DNA of 64,000 bases from Kibdelosporangium sp. MJ126-NF4 (GCF_000826545.1 NZ_CDME01000002.1:372001-436000), one strand, 5' to 3'; counted from the first letter of the stretch, positions 32,955-43,702 are shown. A program made the numbers and translations. Notes: generated from the sequence alone by a model not told the origin.

Positions 32955-35900
32955 GTGTTGATCGATGTGCTACTCAGTGCTGCGGACGCAACGCCGGAGC
33001 AGCAGATCACGCACCTCGGAAGTGGTGGGACCGAACGTGCCGTAACCTTTCGTGAGCTGCGCGACCAAGCGCTGCGCGCTGCGGCGAGCCTGCGTGAACG
33101 CGGTTTGCGTCCCGGCACACCGGCGGTCGTCCGGACGGACGACGACCACGACTTCCTGGTGCTGTTCTGGGCCGCGGTCGCCGCGGGAGTCGTGCCGGTG
33201 CCGCTGCCCGCTGACCAGGGGAAGCTGCGGGCTGTGGCGCGCCAACTCGGCGACCCGCCAGTGCTCGGCTCGGTCGACGTGCGCACTGACGGCAACGCGG
33301 GAAAGGTGCATCGGGCTTCCACCGACGAGGTGGCGTTCCTGCAGTTCTCCTCCGGCAGCACGGGCGCCCCGAAAGGAGTTCGGCTGACCCACGCCAACGT
33401 GCTCGCCAATCTGGACCAGGCTGGTCGTGCGGGCGCGCTCGCGCCGGACGATGTCGTCCTGACGTGGATGCCGTACTTCCACGACATGGGGTTGATCGGC
33501 ACGCACCTCGCTCCGATGGCGTACGGCCTGGCGCAGGTGCGGATTCCGCCCATGACGTTCGCAAGGAACCCGGCGCTCTGGTTCGAGGCGGCCGCACAGC
33601 ACCGCGCCACCGTGTTGTCGGCAGCGAACTTCGCGCTCGCGTACGCGGTGCGGCGGGTGTCCGACGACACTCTCGCGGCGCTCGATCTCAGTGCGGTCCG
33701 GCTCCTGGCCGTTGGCGCGGAGCCGATCGCACCGGTGGTCTGGCGCTCGTTCGTCGCGAAAACCGCACTGGCCGGGCTCGATCCTCGCGCGCTGCAACCG
33801 GTGTACGGGCTCGCGGAGGCGACGCTGGCGGTCACGTTCCCGCCGCTGGGCGAGTTGGCGCAACCGCTGGTGCTCGACCGGGTGGCGTTGAGCCGCGGTC
33901 ATGCCCGTCTCGCTGATGCGGGCGGCGACGCGGTGGAACTGATGGATGTCGGGAGTCCTGTTCCTGGCTGCGCCGTGCGCATCGTGGACGACGCGCTTGA
34001 GGTGGTCGACGATGGCCAGGTCGGGCACATCGAGGTCGGCGGACCGAACGTGGCCCGCGGGTACCACGACGAGCCAGACGCGTTCGCGGACGGCTGGCTG
34101 CGCACCGGTGATCTCGGTTTCCTGCGCGACGGCAGGCTCTGCGTCGTCGGCCGGGCGAAAGATGTGGTCTTCGTCAACGGCCGCACGTTCCACGCCGCCG
34201 ACCTGGAGGAAGTTGCCGCGCCCGGCGGGGAGACCGCGGTCGTCGGCTCGACCGACCCCGCGACGGGCGGCGAGCGCATCATCGTGTTCGCGCGCAAGAA
34301 CGCGGACCACACCGCGATGGCCGCACGCGTCGCCCAGGCGACAGGTCACGACGACGTTCGCGTGCTGGCCGTGCCCGCAAGGGCCATTCCCCGTACGACG
34401 AGTGGGAAGGTGCGCCGCCACAAGTTACGCGTGCGGTACGAGGCGGGAGCGTTCGCCGATGTGCCGGAGCACCGCCCGGCGGTGTCCGGACACGGGCACA
34501 CCACGCCGACAGCCCTGGAAGCGGCGGTGCGGGAGATTTGGGCGGATGTGCTCGGCGTGGACGCACGCCACATCGCAGCGCACGACCGGTTTCTGTCGAT
34601 CGGCGGGTCCTCGCTCAAGGCGATGGAGGTGCTGGCGAAGCTGGAGGAACGCTTCGGGACGACCGTGCCGCCGTCGGCGTTGCGCGAGTACGACACGGTA
34701 AGCGCACTGGCGGACCACGTTCTCCGGCACCGCGGTGGCATCCCGGAAAGGACAGTGCGACCTACGACCGGCGACGCGGCCGCTGTCATCGGTCTGGCCT
34801 GCCGCTTTCCTGGAGCGGACTCACCCGAAGAGTTCTGGGCACAGCTGATCAGCGGCACGGACAGCGTCACCGAGATTCCCGCGACCAGGTGGCAGGACGA
34901 ACCCGGCTGGGGCTCGTTCCTCGACGACCCCGCGCTGTTCGACCGCGATGCTTTCGGCATCACCGAAGAAGAAGCCCGTCTCATCGACCCGCACGCGCGT
35001 GTGCTGCTCGAACTGGCGCACGAGGCGCTGGAACGTGCCGGGTACGCCGGTCCACGCCGCAGGGGCCTACGCATCGGTGTCTTCGCGGCGGTCGGGGAAA
35101 GCGGTTACCCCGAGTTGCTGCGCAGCACCGGGCACGACCGTGCCGCTGCGGCGCTCGTGGGAAATCTCCGCAGCCTGGTGGCTGCCAGGGTGTCGCAAGC
35201 CTTGGACCTGACCGGCCCTGCGGTCGCGGTCGACACAGCGTGCTCGTCGGCCCTGGTCGCGTTACATCTCGCGCGCAGGTCGTTGGCCGACGGTGAGTGC
35301 GACATCGTGGTGGTGGGCGGAGTCAACCTGAATCTGACCCCGACGGCCTACCGGCTGCTGGGCGCCGCGCAGGCGCTGTCACCGACCGGCCGGTGCCGGA
35401 CGTTCAGCGACGCGGCCGACGGATTCGTTCCGGGGGAAGGAGGTGCCGCGCTCGTGCTGGCCCCCGAGACGTCCGCACGGCGTCGCGGTGACACCTTGCT
35501 CGCCCTCGTGCGCGGCAGTGCGATCAACAACGACGGCAGTTCGTTGAGTCTCCTTGCCCCGAACCCGTTGCGGCAACGCGAAGTGATCGCTGACGCCTAC
35601 CACGCGGCGGGAGTGGACCCGGCAAATGTGTCCTATGTAGAGTGTCACGGTACCGGGACGGCGATCGGCGACCCGGTGGAGGTCCAGTCGCTGGCGCACA
35701 CGTTCGCCCCGCGCCCCGGCGACCGGCCGCTCCGGCTGGGCTCGGTGAAGACGAACCTGGGACACCTGCTGAACGCCGCCGCCATGCCGAGCCTGGTCAA
35801 GGTGGTGCTGGCGCTGCATCATGGGCAGCTGCCGCCGTCACTGCACCACGAGCCGCCCTCGTCGCGCTGTGACTTGGCGGCAAGGGGCTTTGCCGTGGTC

Positions 35901-38900
35901 ACCGAGTCGGCTGACTGGCCGGAGCCGCGTATCGCGGGGGTCAACGCGTTCGGTTTCGGCGGCACGAACGCACACGCGATCCTGGAAGCCGCCACCGTGA
36001 CCGACGAGCCGCACGCCACCAAGGAGGAATCTCCTTCTCTGCTCACGCTTTCCGCTCGCACCGCCCCTGCGCTGCGGGCGGCGACGCTCCAACTCGCGGC
36101 GCACGTGCGCGCGAACCCGCACATCGCTGAGGCCGACGTCTGCGCGACCGCAGGCACCGCGCGCGACGACGGACCACACCGTCTCGCCGTCGTCGTGGAT
36201 GGTGACCTCGCGGATCGCCTCAGCAGCGCCGAGATCACCGAGGTGGTGCGGTCCCCGCGCGTCGCGTTCGTGTTCCCCGGTCAGGATTCCACCGTCCGCG
36301 GTCTGGCTCGCATCCTACGAGGCGCGCCCGCCGCGCAGGCGACCTTCAACGCCATCTCCGCCGAGCTCGGACCGATCAACGGCCGGATGCTGAGCGAGTG
36401 GTCGCACAGTGTGGCCACTGTCGGTACGGAGGTGATGCAGCCGTTGCTTGTCGCGTCCGGCGTGGCAGCCGCGCACCAACTCGCCGAATGGGGGATCAAG
36501 CCCGACGCGGTGCTCGGGCACAGCGTGGGTGAACTGACGGCGGCCTGTGTCGCGGGCAGGCTCACCCCGCTGGAAGCCGTGGCGTTCGCCGCCGAGCGCG
36601 GACGGCTGATCGCCGAGCTGGCCGCACCGGGTGCGATGCTCGCCGTTGCAGCGACCCCGGACGAGGTGGCTGATCTGCTCGCCAGCGAGTTATGGGTGGC
36701 GGCGGTCAACGGCCCGCGGCGACTCGTCCTCGCAGGCACAACCGAGGAGATCGAGCGCGCCGCAGAAGCGTTGCGGCGGCGGCGCCTGGCTGTCCGGCGA
36801 CTCGGAGTCTCGCACGCCTTCCACACGCCGTTGCTGGAGGCCGTCCGTACACCGCTCGCAGCGGCAGCCTCAGTACTCACCGTTACCGATGCCGTCGTGC
36901 CGCAGCTGAGCACCGTCGACGCGCAGTGGAACACGCCGCTCACCCCAGATCACCTATCCGCCCACGCGGTGCGGCCGGTGTTGTTCGCCGACGCCGTACG
37001 GACACTGCTGTCGGACGGCTACGACACCGTGGTGGAGATCGGCCCGGACGGTGCGCTCGCAGGCCTCGTGCGGCACGAAGGCGGCCGTGCGTGGGCGTTG
37101 CCAGACCGGGACTCGCGGCCGTTGCTCGCCGTGGCGGGCCGCTTGTGGGAACGGGGAGCGTCGCTGGACCGCACGACGATGGACGCGGGGGCGCGCCGGG
37201 TACCGCTGCCGACCTACCCGTTCCAGCGCAGGCGGTTCTGGATCACCGACGAGCGACCGAGCGTGGCATGTGTGCTCGAACAGGTCGTCTGGCGCGAAAG
37301 TCTGGTGCGCTCCGGCGCAGGGACAGCGAAGCTCCTGCACGCCAGCGACCCGCTGGAGACACTTCACCAAGCCCTCGCCGACCCGGCGCCGCTCGTGGTC
37401 GTCACCGAGGACACCTGGGTCACGGGGTACGGCACAGAGCTGGCACGGCCCGAACAGGCAGTGATCGCCGGTCTGCTTCGCGCACTCCCGGACGAACATC
37501 CCGATCGCGCACTGCGCATCGTCGACCTATCCACAGCAGACGATGAGGCGGCGCGGCAGGCGGCCATCGCCACGGAACTGGCCGCGCCACCACAACGCGG
37601 CGCGGCCGAACTGGTCGCGTGGCGCGAAGGCAAGCGCCTCACCCAGCACCGCGTCCAGGCGACGGCGCAAGGGCCGAGTCCATGGCGTCCCGGCGGCACC
37701 TACTTGATCACCGGTGGTTCCGGTGGCCTCGGCCGAGAGCTGGCGCGAGCGCTGACCGCGATCGGCGCGACCGTCGTGGTGACCGGACGTTCGGCCGCAC
37801 CCGGTGACCGCTACCGCAAGTGTGACGTCACCGATCCGGCCGAGGTCGACGAACTGGTCCGCGGCCTGCCGCAGCTGGACGGCGTGTTCCACGCCGCCGG
37901 TGTGCTGCGCCCGGCCTCGCTCCGGTCCACTTCGGACGCAAACCTGGCGGCTGTGCTCGGGCCCAAGGTCACAGGCGCGCGGCTGATCGCTGAGGCGTTG
38001 GCACGGCACGGTCACACGGACACGTTCGTCGTCCTGCTGTCATCCGCGGCTTCGGTGGTGCCAGGGCTCGCGGGAACGCTGGGATCATACGCCGCCGCGA
38101 ACGCCTACCTCGACGCGTTCGCCGCGCAGCAGCGTGCCGCCGGTCGCCGTTTCGTCGCGGTCAACCTGTCTGCCGTCAACGGCACCGGCATGGCGGCACG
38201 CGCCGAAACGAGCCGCGCTCTGGCAGCCGCGGGCATCGGTCCGCTCAGCCCTGCCGAGGCCATCGCAGGACTTGAAGCCGCGCTCCGGACCGACGCCGCT
38301 CAGGTCGTGGTGACCGGCCACGTGTCCGGATCGGCGCTGCCGGTGCCGACTGGCGTGGCGCCGTTGGTCCGCGCGTTGCTGGCCGACGCGCTCAAGCGAC
38401 CGCCGGAGAGCATCGGTGACGACGAGTCGTTCCTCGCGATGGGACTCGACTCGCTCACCGCCGTGGATCTGGTGAAGCAGCTCGAGGAGCAGCAGGGCCG
38501 TCCGCTGTCGCACACGCTGTTCTTCGAGGCGCAGACCCTCCGTGAGCTCACCACATTGCTGGCTCCGGCCACCGGCGCGTTCCCGCTTACTGACGTGCAA
38601 CGCGCCTTCGTGACCACGGGACGGCTGTATCGCGACGTGGCGGCGTACGCGTACGTCCGTCAGACGATCACTGGCTCACTGGACACCACACTGCTGCAAC
38701 GCGCCCTCACCACGCTCGCCGAACGACACCCGATGCTGCGAGTGCGCTTCACGGCGGACGGCCAGGAGATCACCGAGGCGGGCGTCGCGCTGGAGGCCGT
38801 GCGGCTCACCGAACCAATCGGCGAACTGGAGGAGCGGCTCTGCAACGAGCCTGTCGACCTCACCTCCGCTGCGCCGCTGCGCGCTGTCGTGGCCCAGGAT

Positions 38901-41900
38901 GACGACCGGGCGCACCTCGTCCTGGTCGCGCACCACGCCGCCGTCGACGGGTACAGCTTGCACCTGCTTTGCCGTGAACTGTGGCTGACGTATGCGGCGC
39001 AGGCGGTAGGGCCAGCACCCGCCGAGTTCCGCGCGTGCGTCCGCACCGCTGACCCGGCGGACCTGACGTGGTGGCGTGACCAACTCGCCGCTTTCCCCGC
39101 GGGCCTCACGCTGCCATACGACGGTGATCCGGATGCGCCACCCGCGCCCCCGTACGCGGCGCACCAGGTGCGACTCGACGCGGCGGCCACCACCGCCTTG
39201 CGCGAACGGGCGGCTGAGCAGGGCGTGTCGTTGTTCCACCTGTTGCTCGCGACGTACGCGCGCTGCCTCGCCAGGTGGAGCGGTCGACAGCAGGTCGCCG
39301 TGAACGTGGCCCGTTCCGGTCGGGAGCTGCGGCTTCCGGGTATCACTGGCACGGTCGGCCCGCTCGCCGACACCCTGCCGGTGGCGTGCGACGTCGAGCC
39401 TGGGGAGGACACAGGCGCGTTGGCACGCAGGCTCCGCGACATCTGGCTGGCGTGCGAGCAGCACGCCAGCCTGTCCAGCCTCGACATCGCGCGCCTGCTC
39501 GTCCCGGCGCCGGGGGAGCGGCCTCGGACGCCCGCGCCCGCCGGGTTCAGCTTCGCCCGGTTCCCGGTGCCGACCACCCCTGACGGCTGTCCGGTCGACA
39601 TCGTCGCGACCGCGGCAGGCACCGCGTCAGCAACCACCCGGCTCAGCCTGGTGGGCTGGGAGTTCGATGGTGCACTGCACTTCTCGTGGAACGCCTCGAC
39701 GGCACTGTTCCGCCGCGACACCATCGCCCGCCTTTCCGGGGAGTTCGTCGCTGAGCTCGCCATGCCAGTCCGCAGTCACCAGCCTGGAGTCGTTGCGCGC
39801 ATCCGGGAACAGTGCCGCCGCACCCCGGCCGCGATGGCCGTCGCCGACTCGCTGACCTACGGCGAGCTGGACCAAGGATCCGACGCCGTGGCGGCACGCC
39901 TGTACGCCGCCGGAGTCACGTCGGGGGACCACGTCGGCCTGCTGACCGTGCCCGGAGTCGACACCGTCGTCGCGCTCGTCGGCATCCTCAAAGCGGGTGC
40001 CGCGTGGGTGCCGCTCGACGCGGAGCATCCAGCGGCCCGCCTGCGTGACCAGGTGGACCGCGCCGGTGTCCGACTGACCGTCCGGCACGCGGCCACCGCG
40101 GAGGCCGCGACCGCGTTGGGCGCCGCGACCATCGATCCGTTCTCTGGCCCGGTGGCACCGGTTCCGCCTGTGGCCGCGCACCCGGACGCGACCGCGTACG
40201 TCATCTTCACCTCCGGCTCGACCGGTAGACCGAAGGGCGTGCCGGTGACACACGCCGCGCTCGTGAACTACCTCGACTGGGCCGTCAGCACGTTCGGCTA
40301 CAGCGCGGACGACCGGCTGACGGCAACGTCGTCGATCTGCTTCGATGCCTCCGTACGGCAGTTGCTCGCCCCGTTGCTCGTGGGCGCCACCATCGTGCCG
40401 GTACCGCGCGAGCACACCCGCGATCCGGACCTGTTGCTGACCGCGCTGGAACACGGCCGTGTCACGGTGTGGAGCTCAGTCCCCACCCTGTGGGAACGCC
40501 TGCTCCTCGCGGCTGAGCGACGCCCCACCCCACCTGACCTGACAGCGCTGCGCTGGGTGCATGTCGGTGGCGAGGCACTGTCCGCGGTCCACGTGCGACG
40601 CTGGTTCGACCTGTTCGGCGCGGGCCACCGCATCACCAACCTGTACGGCCCCACGGAAACCACTATCAACGCGACCTGTCACGTCATCGATCGCCGCCCG
40701 GCGGACGACCTCGCCGCCCTGCCCATCGGCCGTCCCGCCGCGGGGGCGGTGCTGCGGATCGAGGACGACGAACTGTTGATCAGCGGTCCCGGCCTGACCG
40801 CGGGCTACCTCGGTGAACCGGAACTGACCGCGGCTGCCTTCGTGCAGCGGGATGGGCGGCGGTTCTACCGCAGCGGCGACCGCGTCCGTGTCAACGCCGA
40901 GGGCGACTACGAGTTCCTCGGCCGGATCGACGGCCAGGTGAAGATCCGCGGCCACCGCGTCGAGCCCGGTGAGATCGAAGTGGTGCTGCAACGGCACCCT
41001 GCCGTCGAGCGTGCCGTGGTCGTGCCGGTCAGCGAGGCGGGACACGTTCGCCTGGTGGCCCACGTGCAACCCAGAAGCCCGGTCGCACCTGAGGAACTTC
41101 GGGCACACGCTGGTGAGCTGCTGCCGTACCACATGGTTCCCGTGCGGTACGAACTGGCCGATCTGCCCGTCACGGCCGTGGGCAAGGTGGACCGTGCCCG
41201 GCTGACTCCGGCGACAGCCACCGAACGACGCCTCGCCGAAGTGTGGGCCCGCCTGCTCGGCGTGCCGGTTGTCGCCCACGACGCCGACTTCTTCTCCCTT
41301 GGCGGCGACTCGATCCTGGCGCTGCGGATGTTCGACGAACTCGCCGACCTGCCTGCTTTGCCCCGGCCCACCGTCATCTACCGGCATCGGACCATCTCCG
41401 CGCTCGCCGCCGTCATCGACACCGCCGTCATCGACGCCACTGCACCTGATGACGCACCACCCGCTCATGACGACACGGCCCCGTTTCCGCTCACCCCAGC
41501 GCAGCGGGGCTTCCTGCTCGCCGACACGCTTGCTCCCGGCACCTCCTCGTGGCTCGCGTGCCTGCGACTACGCGGTGAACTGGACCGCGCTGTACTGCAA
41601 CGGGCCGTCGACCTCCTCGTCGAACGGCACCTCATGCTGCGCACCACGTTCCCGTCCGGCGCCCGCCCGCCGGTGCACCAGGAACTCCCGCGCTCCCTGC
41701 GCATCCCGATCGAGTACGCGGTCCTCACCACCGAGGCGGAACTGACCGAGCGCATCGCCGCCGAACGCGCCCGCCGCCTCGAACCGTGGTCCTGGCCCCT
41801 GCTGCGGCTTACCTTGCTGCGCACCGCCACCGACGACCACACGTTGCTGGTGCACGCCCACCACCTGATTGGCGACGGCTGGAGCGCGGCCCTGCTGACC

Positions 41901-43673
41901 CGTGAACTCCTGACTGTCCACGAACGACTGCGGCGCGACGAACCAGCGGCCCTGCCACCGTTGCGCTGTACGTTCCGCGGCTACGTGTACATGCTGGAAC
42001 AGCAAGGCGCCAGGACGATCGACCTGGCGGACTACCGTCCACCGTCGTGGCCGACCGAACAAACACCCGCCCAGACACGCGACTTTGTCGTTGCCCCCCA
42101 ACAGGTTGCCGAGCTGCGTCGACGAGCGGCCGCGCACGGCACGGCCACACACGCGCCAGTGCTCGCCGCCTACCACCGTGCGATCGCCGCGGCCACAGGC
42201 CAGGACGACCTCGTGATCGGCGTCGCGACCACCGGCCGGGATCTGCCGCTGCCGGGCCTCGCCGACGTGTTCGGCCCCTGCGTCGCCGCCGTACCGATAC
42301 GGTTGCGCTCAAACAACCTCACCGACGTGGCCACCGTCGTCGCCAGCGCCATGGAACACGGCACCACGCCAAGCTCGCCGTCGACCACCCAGTTCTTCTT
42401 CACCTACCTGGACTTCGAACAGCCGACGACCGAGACGACCGGACTGCGCGCGGAGTGGCGCGACACCACCCACCTCGACGCACCACCGGCGGGAGTCGCC
42501 CTGTTCCTGGCTGCCCGCATGACACCGCAAGGCCTGGTGCTGAATCTCCGCGCACCGGCAAGCACACTCAGCCATGCCATGTTCGCTGCGGTCGCCGACC
42601 ACCTCCACCGCGAACTGACCAGCAGCCAGACCTTGGACGCGGCGATCGTGGGCTACCTGCCCGTCCCCGAACACCTGGGTGAACTGACCGCCGCGCTGGA
42701 CCGCGAACAGATCCGCGCAACCCTGTTCCCCGATGGCAAGCCACGTCTGCTGGAACGGGTGGAGACCCCGATCGGCGTCTCCGGCTTCGTGTGCCTGCCC
42801 CGGTTCGCCGACGAACTGGCCGACCCGGCCGCCGAGGCAGCCCAAGCCGCCGACCTGGCCACCCAACTGGGCGCGCGCTCCGTGTCCCTGGCGGGCAACT
42901 TGCCAGCCCGCACGGGTTACGGCTTCGCGGTGGCCAGGCACACGGCGGCCCACCTCACCACCGGCCACGCGGTGACGGCCGCATCTGTGGCACTCACCGT
43001 GCTGGCCGCGCTCGGCGCCGCGGGCCGCACCTGGGCGGACACGCGAGTCGCGTTCGTCGGCCTGGGCTCGATCGGCCGCTCCGCCCTCCAGTTGTTGCTG
43101 GCCGACGGACCACCGCGGAGCCTCGTGCTGTGCGATCTCCCCGGCGTGCGGCTGGACGAACTGGGCGTGGCCCCGGAAGTCCGCACGGAACTCTGCACGG
43201 CCGGGCCGTTCGCCCCGGATCTCGTCTACACGGCTGGCCTGATCGTCGCCGCCGTCGGATCGTCCGTGCACGTGCTCGACGTGGACCGGCTGCGGCCTGG
43301 CACCGTGGTCGTCGACGACTCGTTCCCGCACTGCCTGGACACCGGCCGGGCCCTTGCCCGGATGCGCACCGAGGCCGACGTGCTGATCTGCGGCGGCGGC
43401 CTACTCAGCTGCGGCTCGACTACCCGCACCCCTGCCGCGGACCTGCCCCCACTCGCGGCCACCGCCCACGCCGCCCGCCGGGTAATCGCCGACACGATGG
43501 CGTCCTGTCAGATGGAGTCACTGCTGTGCGCGGCCGACCCCACCCTGCCACTGGTGCGTGGTCTGGTCGACCCGACGCTCGGCCGAGCGTACTGGGATGC
43601 GCTGCGCAGGTTCGGCATCACGGCCGCGCCGCTGCACCTGCTGCACCACCGGCTGCCGTTGCGCCGCAGCTGA
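32955..43673 (+). CDS. Single-protein PKS-NRPS: AL-ACP-KS-AT-KR-ACP-C-A-PCP-C-reductase
   Basis: A 3572-residue megasynthase. Domains in order: AMP-ligase/FAAL-like loader (1-500, FSSGSTGAPKG near 131); ACP with Ser553 (GGSSLKAM); KS (610-1015) with intact Cys763, His898, His937; AT (about 1100-1375) with GHSVGE Ser1190 and HAFH at 1287, indicating malonyl-CoA; KR (about 1580-1790) with Tyr1712; ACP Ser1833; C domain with HHAAVDG at 1993; A domain (about 2280-2745); PCP Ser2786; second C domain with HHLIGDG at 2969; and a C-terminal Rossmann domain (about 3228-3572). There is no thioesterase. The expected chain is a loaded acyl group, one malonyl extension reduced to beta-hydroxy, then one amino acid. 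By-eye A-domain pocket residues D-A-R-S-V-V-L-I-N match no specificity I know. Confidence 0.92.
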   Translation: MLIDVLLSAADATPEQQITHLGSGGTERAVTFRELRDQALRAAASLRERGLRPGTPAVVRTDDDHDFLVLFWAAVAAGVVPVPLPADQGKLRAVARQLGDPPVLGSVDVRTDGNAGKVHRASTDEVAFLQFSSGSTGAPKGVRLTHANVLANLDQAGRAGALAPDDVVLTWMPYFHDMGLIGTHLAPMAYGLAQVRIPPMTFARNPALWFEAAAQHRATVLSAANFALAYAVRRVSDDTLAALDLSAVRLLAVGAEPIAPVVWRSFVAKTALAGLDPRALQPVYGLAEATLAVTFPPLGELAQPLVLDRVALSRGHARLADAGGDAVELMDVGSPVPGCAVRIVDDALEVVDDGQVGHIEVGGPNVARGYHDEPDAFADGWLRTGDLGFLRDGRLCVVGRAKDVVFVNGRTFHAADLEEVAAPGGETAVVGSTDPATGGERIIVFARKNADHTAMAARVAQATGHDDVRVLAVPARAIPRTTSGKVRRHKLRVRYEAGAFADVPEHRPAVSGHGHTTPTALEAAVREIWADVLGVDARHIAAHDRFLSIGGSSLKAMEVLAKLEERFGTTVPPSALREYDTVSALADHVLRHRGGIPERTVRPTTGDAAAVIGLACRFPGADSPEEFWAQLISGTDSVTEIPATRWQDEPGWGSFLDDPALFDRDAFGITEEEARLIDPHARVLLELAHEALERAGYAGPRRRGLRIGVFAAVGESGYPELLRSTGHDRAAAALVGNLRSLVAARVSQALDLTGPAVAVDTACSSALVALHLARRSLADGECDIVVVGGVNLNLTPTAYRLLGAAQALSPTGRCRTFSDAADGFVPGEGGAALVLAPETSARRRGDTLLALVRGSAINNDGSSLSLLAPNPLRQREVIADAYHAAGVDPANVSYVECHGTGTAIGDPVEVQSLAHTFAPRPGDRPLRLGSVKTNLGHLLNAAAMPSLVKVVLALHHGQLPPSLHHEPPSSRCDLAARGFAVVTESADWPEPRIAGVNAFGFGGTNAHAILEAATVTDEPHATKEESPSLLTLSARTAPALRAATLQLAAHVRANPHIAEADVCATAGTARDDGPHRLAVVVDGDLADRLSSAEITEVVRSPRVAFVFPGQDSTVRGLARILRGAPAAQATFNAISAELGPINGRMLSEWSHSVATVGTEVMQPLLVASGVAAAHQLAEWGIKPDAVLGHSVGELTAACVAGRLTPLEAVAFAAERGRLIAELAAPGAMLAVAATPDEVADLLASELWVAAVNGPRRLVLAGTTEEIERAAEALRRRRLAVRRLGVSHAFHTPLLEAVRTPLAAAASVLTVTDAVVPQLSTVDAQWNTPLTPDHLSAHAVRPVLFADAVRTLLSDGYDTVVEIGPDGALAGLVRHEGGRAWALPDRDSRPLLAVAGRLWERGASLDRTTMDAGARRVPLPTYPFQRRRFWITDERPSVACVLEQVVWRESLVRSGAGTAKLLHASDPLETLHQALADPAPLVVVTEDTWVTGYGTELARPEQAVIAGLLRALPDEHPDRALRIVDLSTADDEAARQAAIATELAAPPQRGAAELVAWREGKRLTQHRVQATAQGPSPWRPGGTYLITGGSGGLGRELARALTAIGATVVVTGRSAAPGDRYRKCDVTDPAEVDELVRGLPQLDGVFHAAGVLRPASLRSTSDANLAAVLGPKVTGARLIAEALARHGHTDTFVVLLSSAASVVPGLAGTLGSYAAANAYLDAFAAQQRAAGRRFVAVNLSAVNGTGMAARAETSRALAAAGIGPLSPAEAIAGLEAALRTDAAQVVVTGHVSGSALPVPTGVAPLVRALLADALKRPPESIGDDESFLAMGLDSLTAVDLVKQLEEQQGRPLSHTLFFEAQTLRELTTLLAPATGAFPLTDVQRAFVTTGRLYRDVAAYAYVRQTITGSLDTTLLQRALTTLAERHPMLRVRFTADGQEITEAGVALEAVRLTEPIGELEERLCNEPVDLTSAAPLRAVVAQDDDRAHLVLVAHHAAVDGYSLHLLCRELWLTYAAQAVGPAPAEFRACVRTADPADLTWWRDQLAAFPAGLTLPYDGDPDAPPAPPYAAHQVRLDAAATTALRERAAEQGVSLFHLLLATYARCLARWSGRQQVAVNVARSGRELRLPGITGTVGPLADTLPVACDVEPGEDTGALARRLRDIWLACEQHASLSSLDIARLLVPAPGERPRTPAPAGFSFARFPVPTTPDGCPVDIVATAAGTASATTRLSLVGWEFDGALHFSWNASTALFRRDTIARLSGEFVAELAMPVRSHQPGVVARIREQCRRTPAAMAVADSLTYGELDQGSDAVAARLYAAGVTSGDHVGLLTVPGVDTVVALVGILKAGAAWVPLDAEHPAARLRDQVDRAGVRLTVRHAATAEAATALGAATIDPFSGPVAPVPPVAAHPDATAYVIFTSGSTGRPKGVPVTHAALVNYLDWAVSTFGYSADDRLTATSSICFDASVRQLLAPLLVGATIVPVPREHTRDPDLLLTALEHGRVTVWSSVPTLWERLLLAAERRPTPPDLTALRWVHVGGEALSAVHVRRWFDLFGAGHRITNLYGPTETTINATCHVIDRRPADDLAALPIGRPAAGAVLRIEDDELLISGPGLTAGYLGEPELTAAAFVQRDGRRFYRSGDRVRVNAEGDYEFLGRIDGQVKIRGHRVEPGEIEVVLQRHPAVERAVVVPVSEAGHVRLVAHVQPRSPVAPEELRAHAGELLPYHMVPVRYELADLPVTAVGKVDRARLTPATATERRLAEVWARLLGVPVVAHDADFFSLGGDSILALRMFDELADLPALPRPTVIYRHRTISALAAVIDTAVIDATAPDDAPPAHDDTAPFPLTPAQRGFLLADTLAPGTSSWLACLRLRGELDRAVLQRAVDLLVERHLMLRTTFPSGARPPVHQELPRSLRIPIEYAVLTTEAELTERIAAERARRLEPWSWPLLRLTLLRTATDDHTLLVHAHHLIGDGWSAALLTRELLTVHERLRRDEPAALPPLRCTFRGYVYMLEQQGARTIDLADYRPPSWPTEQTPAQTRDFVVAPQQVAELRRRAAAHGTATHAPVLAAYHRAIAAATGQDDLVIGVATTGRDLPLPGLADVFGPCVAAVPIRLRSNNLTDVATVVASAMEHGTTPSSPSTTQFFFTYLDFEQPTTETTGLRAEWRDTTHLDAPPAGVALFLAARMTPQGLVLNLRAPASTLSHAMFAAVADHLHRELTSSQTLDAAIVGYLPVPEHLGELTAALDREQIRATLFPDGKPRLLERVETPIGVSGFVCLPRFADELADPAAEAAQAADLATQLGARSVSLAGNLPARTGYGFAVARHTAAHLTTGHAVTAASVALTVLAALGAAGRTWADTRVAFVGLGSIGRSALQLLLADGPPRSLVLCDLPGVRLDELGVAPEVRTELCTAGPFAPDLVYTAGLIVAAVGSSVHVLDVDRLRPGTVVVDDSFPHCLDTGRALARMRTEADVLICGGGLLSCGSTTRTPAADLPPLAATAHAARRVIADTMASCQMESLLCAADPTLPLVRGLVDPTLGRAYWDALRRFGITAAPLHLLHHRLPLRRS
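42636..43670 (+). other. C-terminal acyl-ACP-reductase-like domain of the PKS-NRPS
   Basis: Residues about 3228-3572. A helical front segment ends in HLTTGHAVTAASVALTVL, which parallels the TTGNTHTAY segment of cyanobacterial aldehyde-forming acyl-ACP reductase (AAR). A Rossmann fold follows (TRVAFVGLGSIGRSALQLLL, near residue 3362). Near the end, TMASCQMESLLCA aligns by eye with MFACFAEAMLLEF of AAR, placing Cys3518 on the catalytic cysteine that forms the acyl thioester, and RRFGITAAPL on RHGFSAVGL. It is not the usual NRPS SDR-type reductase domain or a thioesterase. Reductive release as an aldehyde is inferred. Confidence 0.6.
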
Positions 43674-43702
43674 ACCCGACCTCGACGCTCGTCCCGCGCG
43701 GA

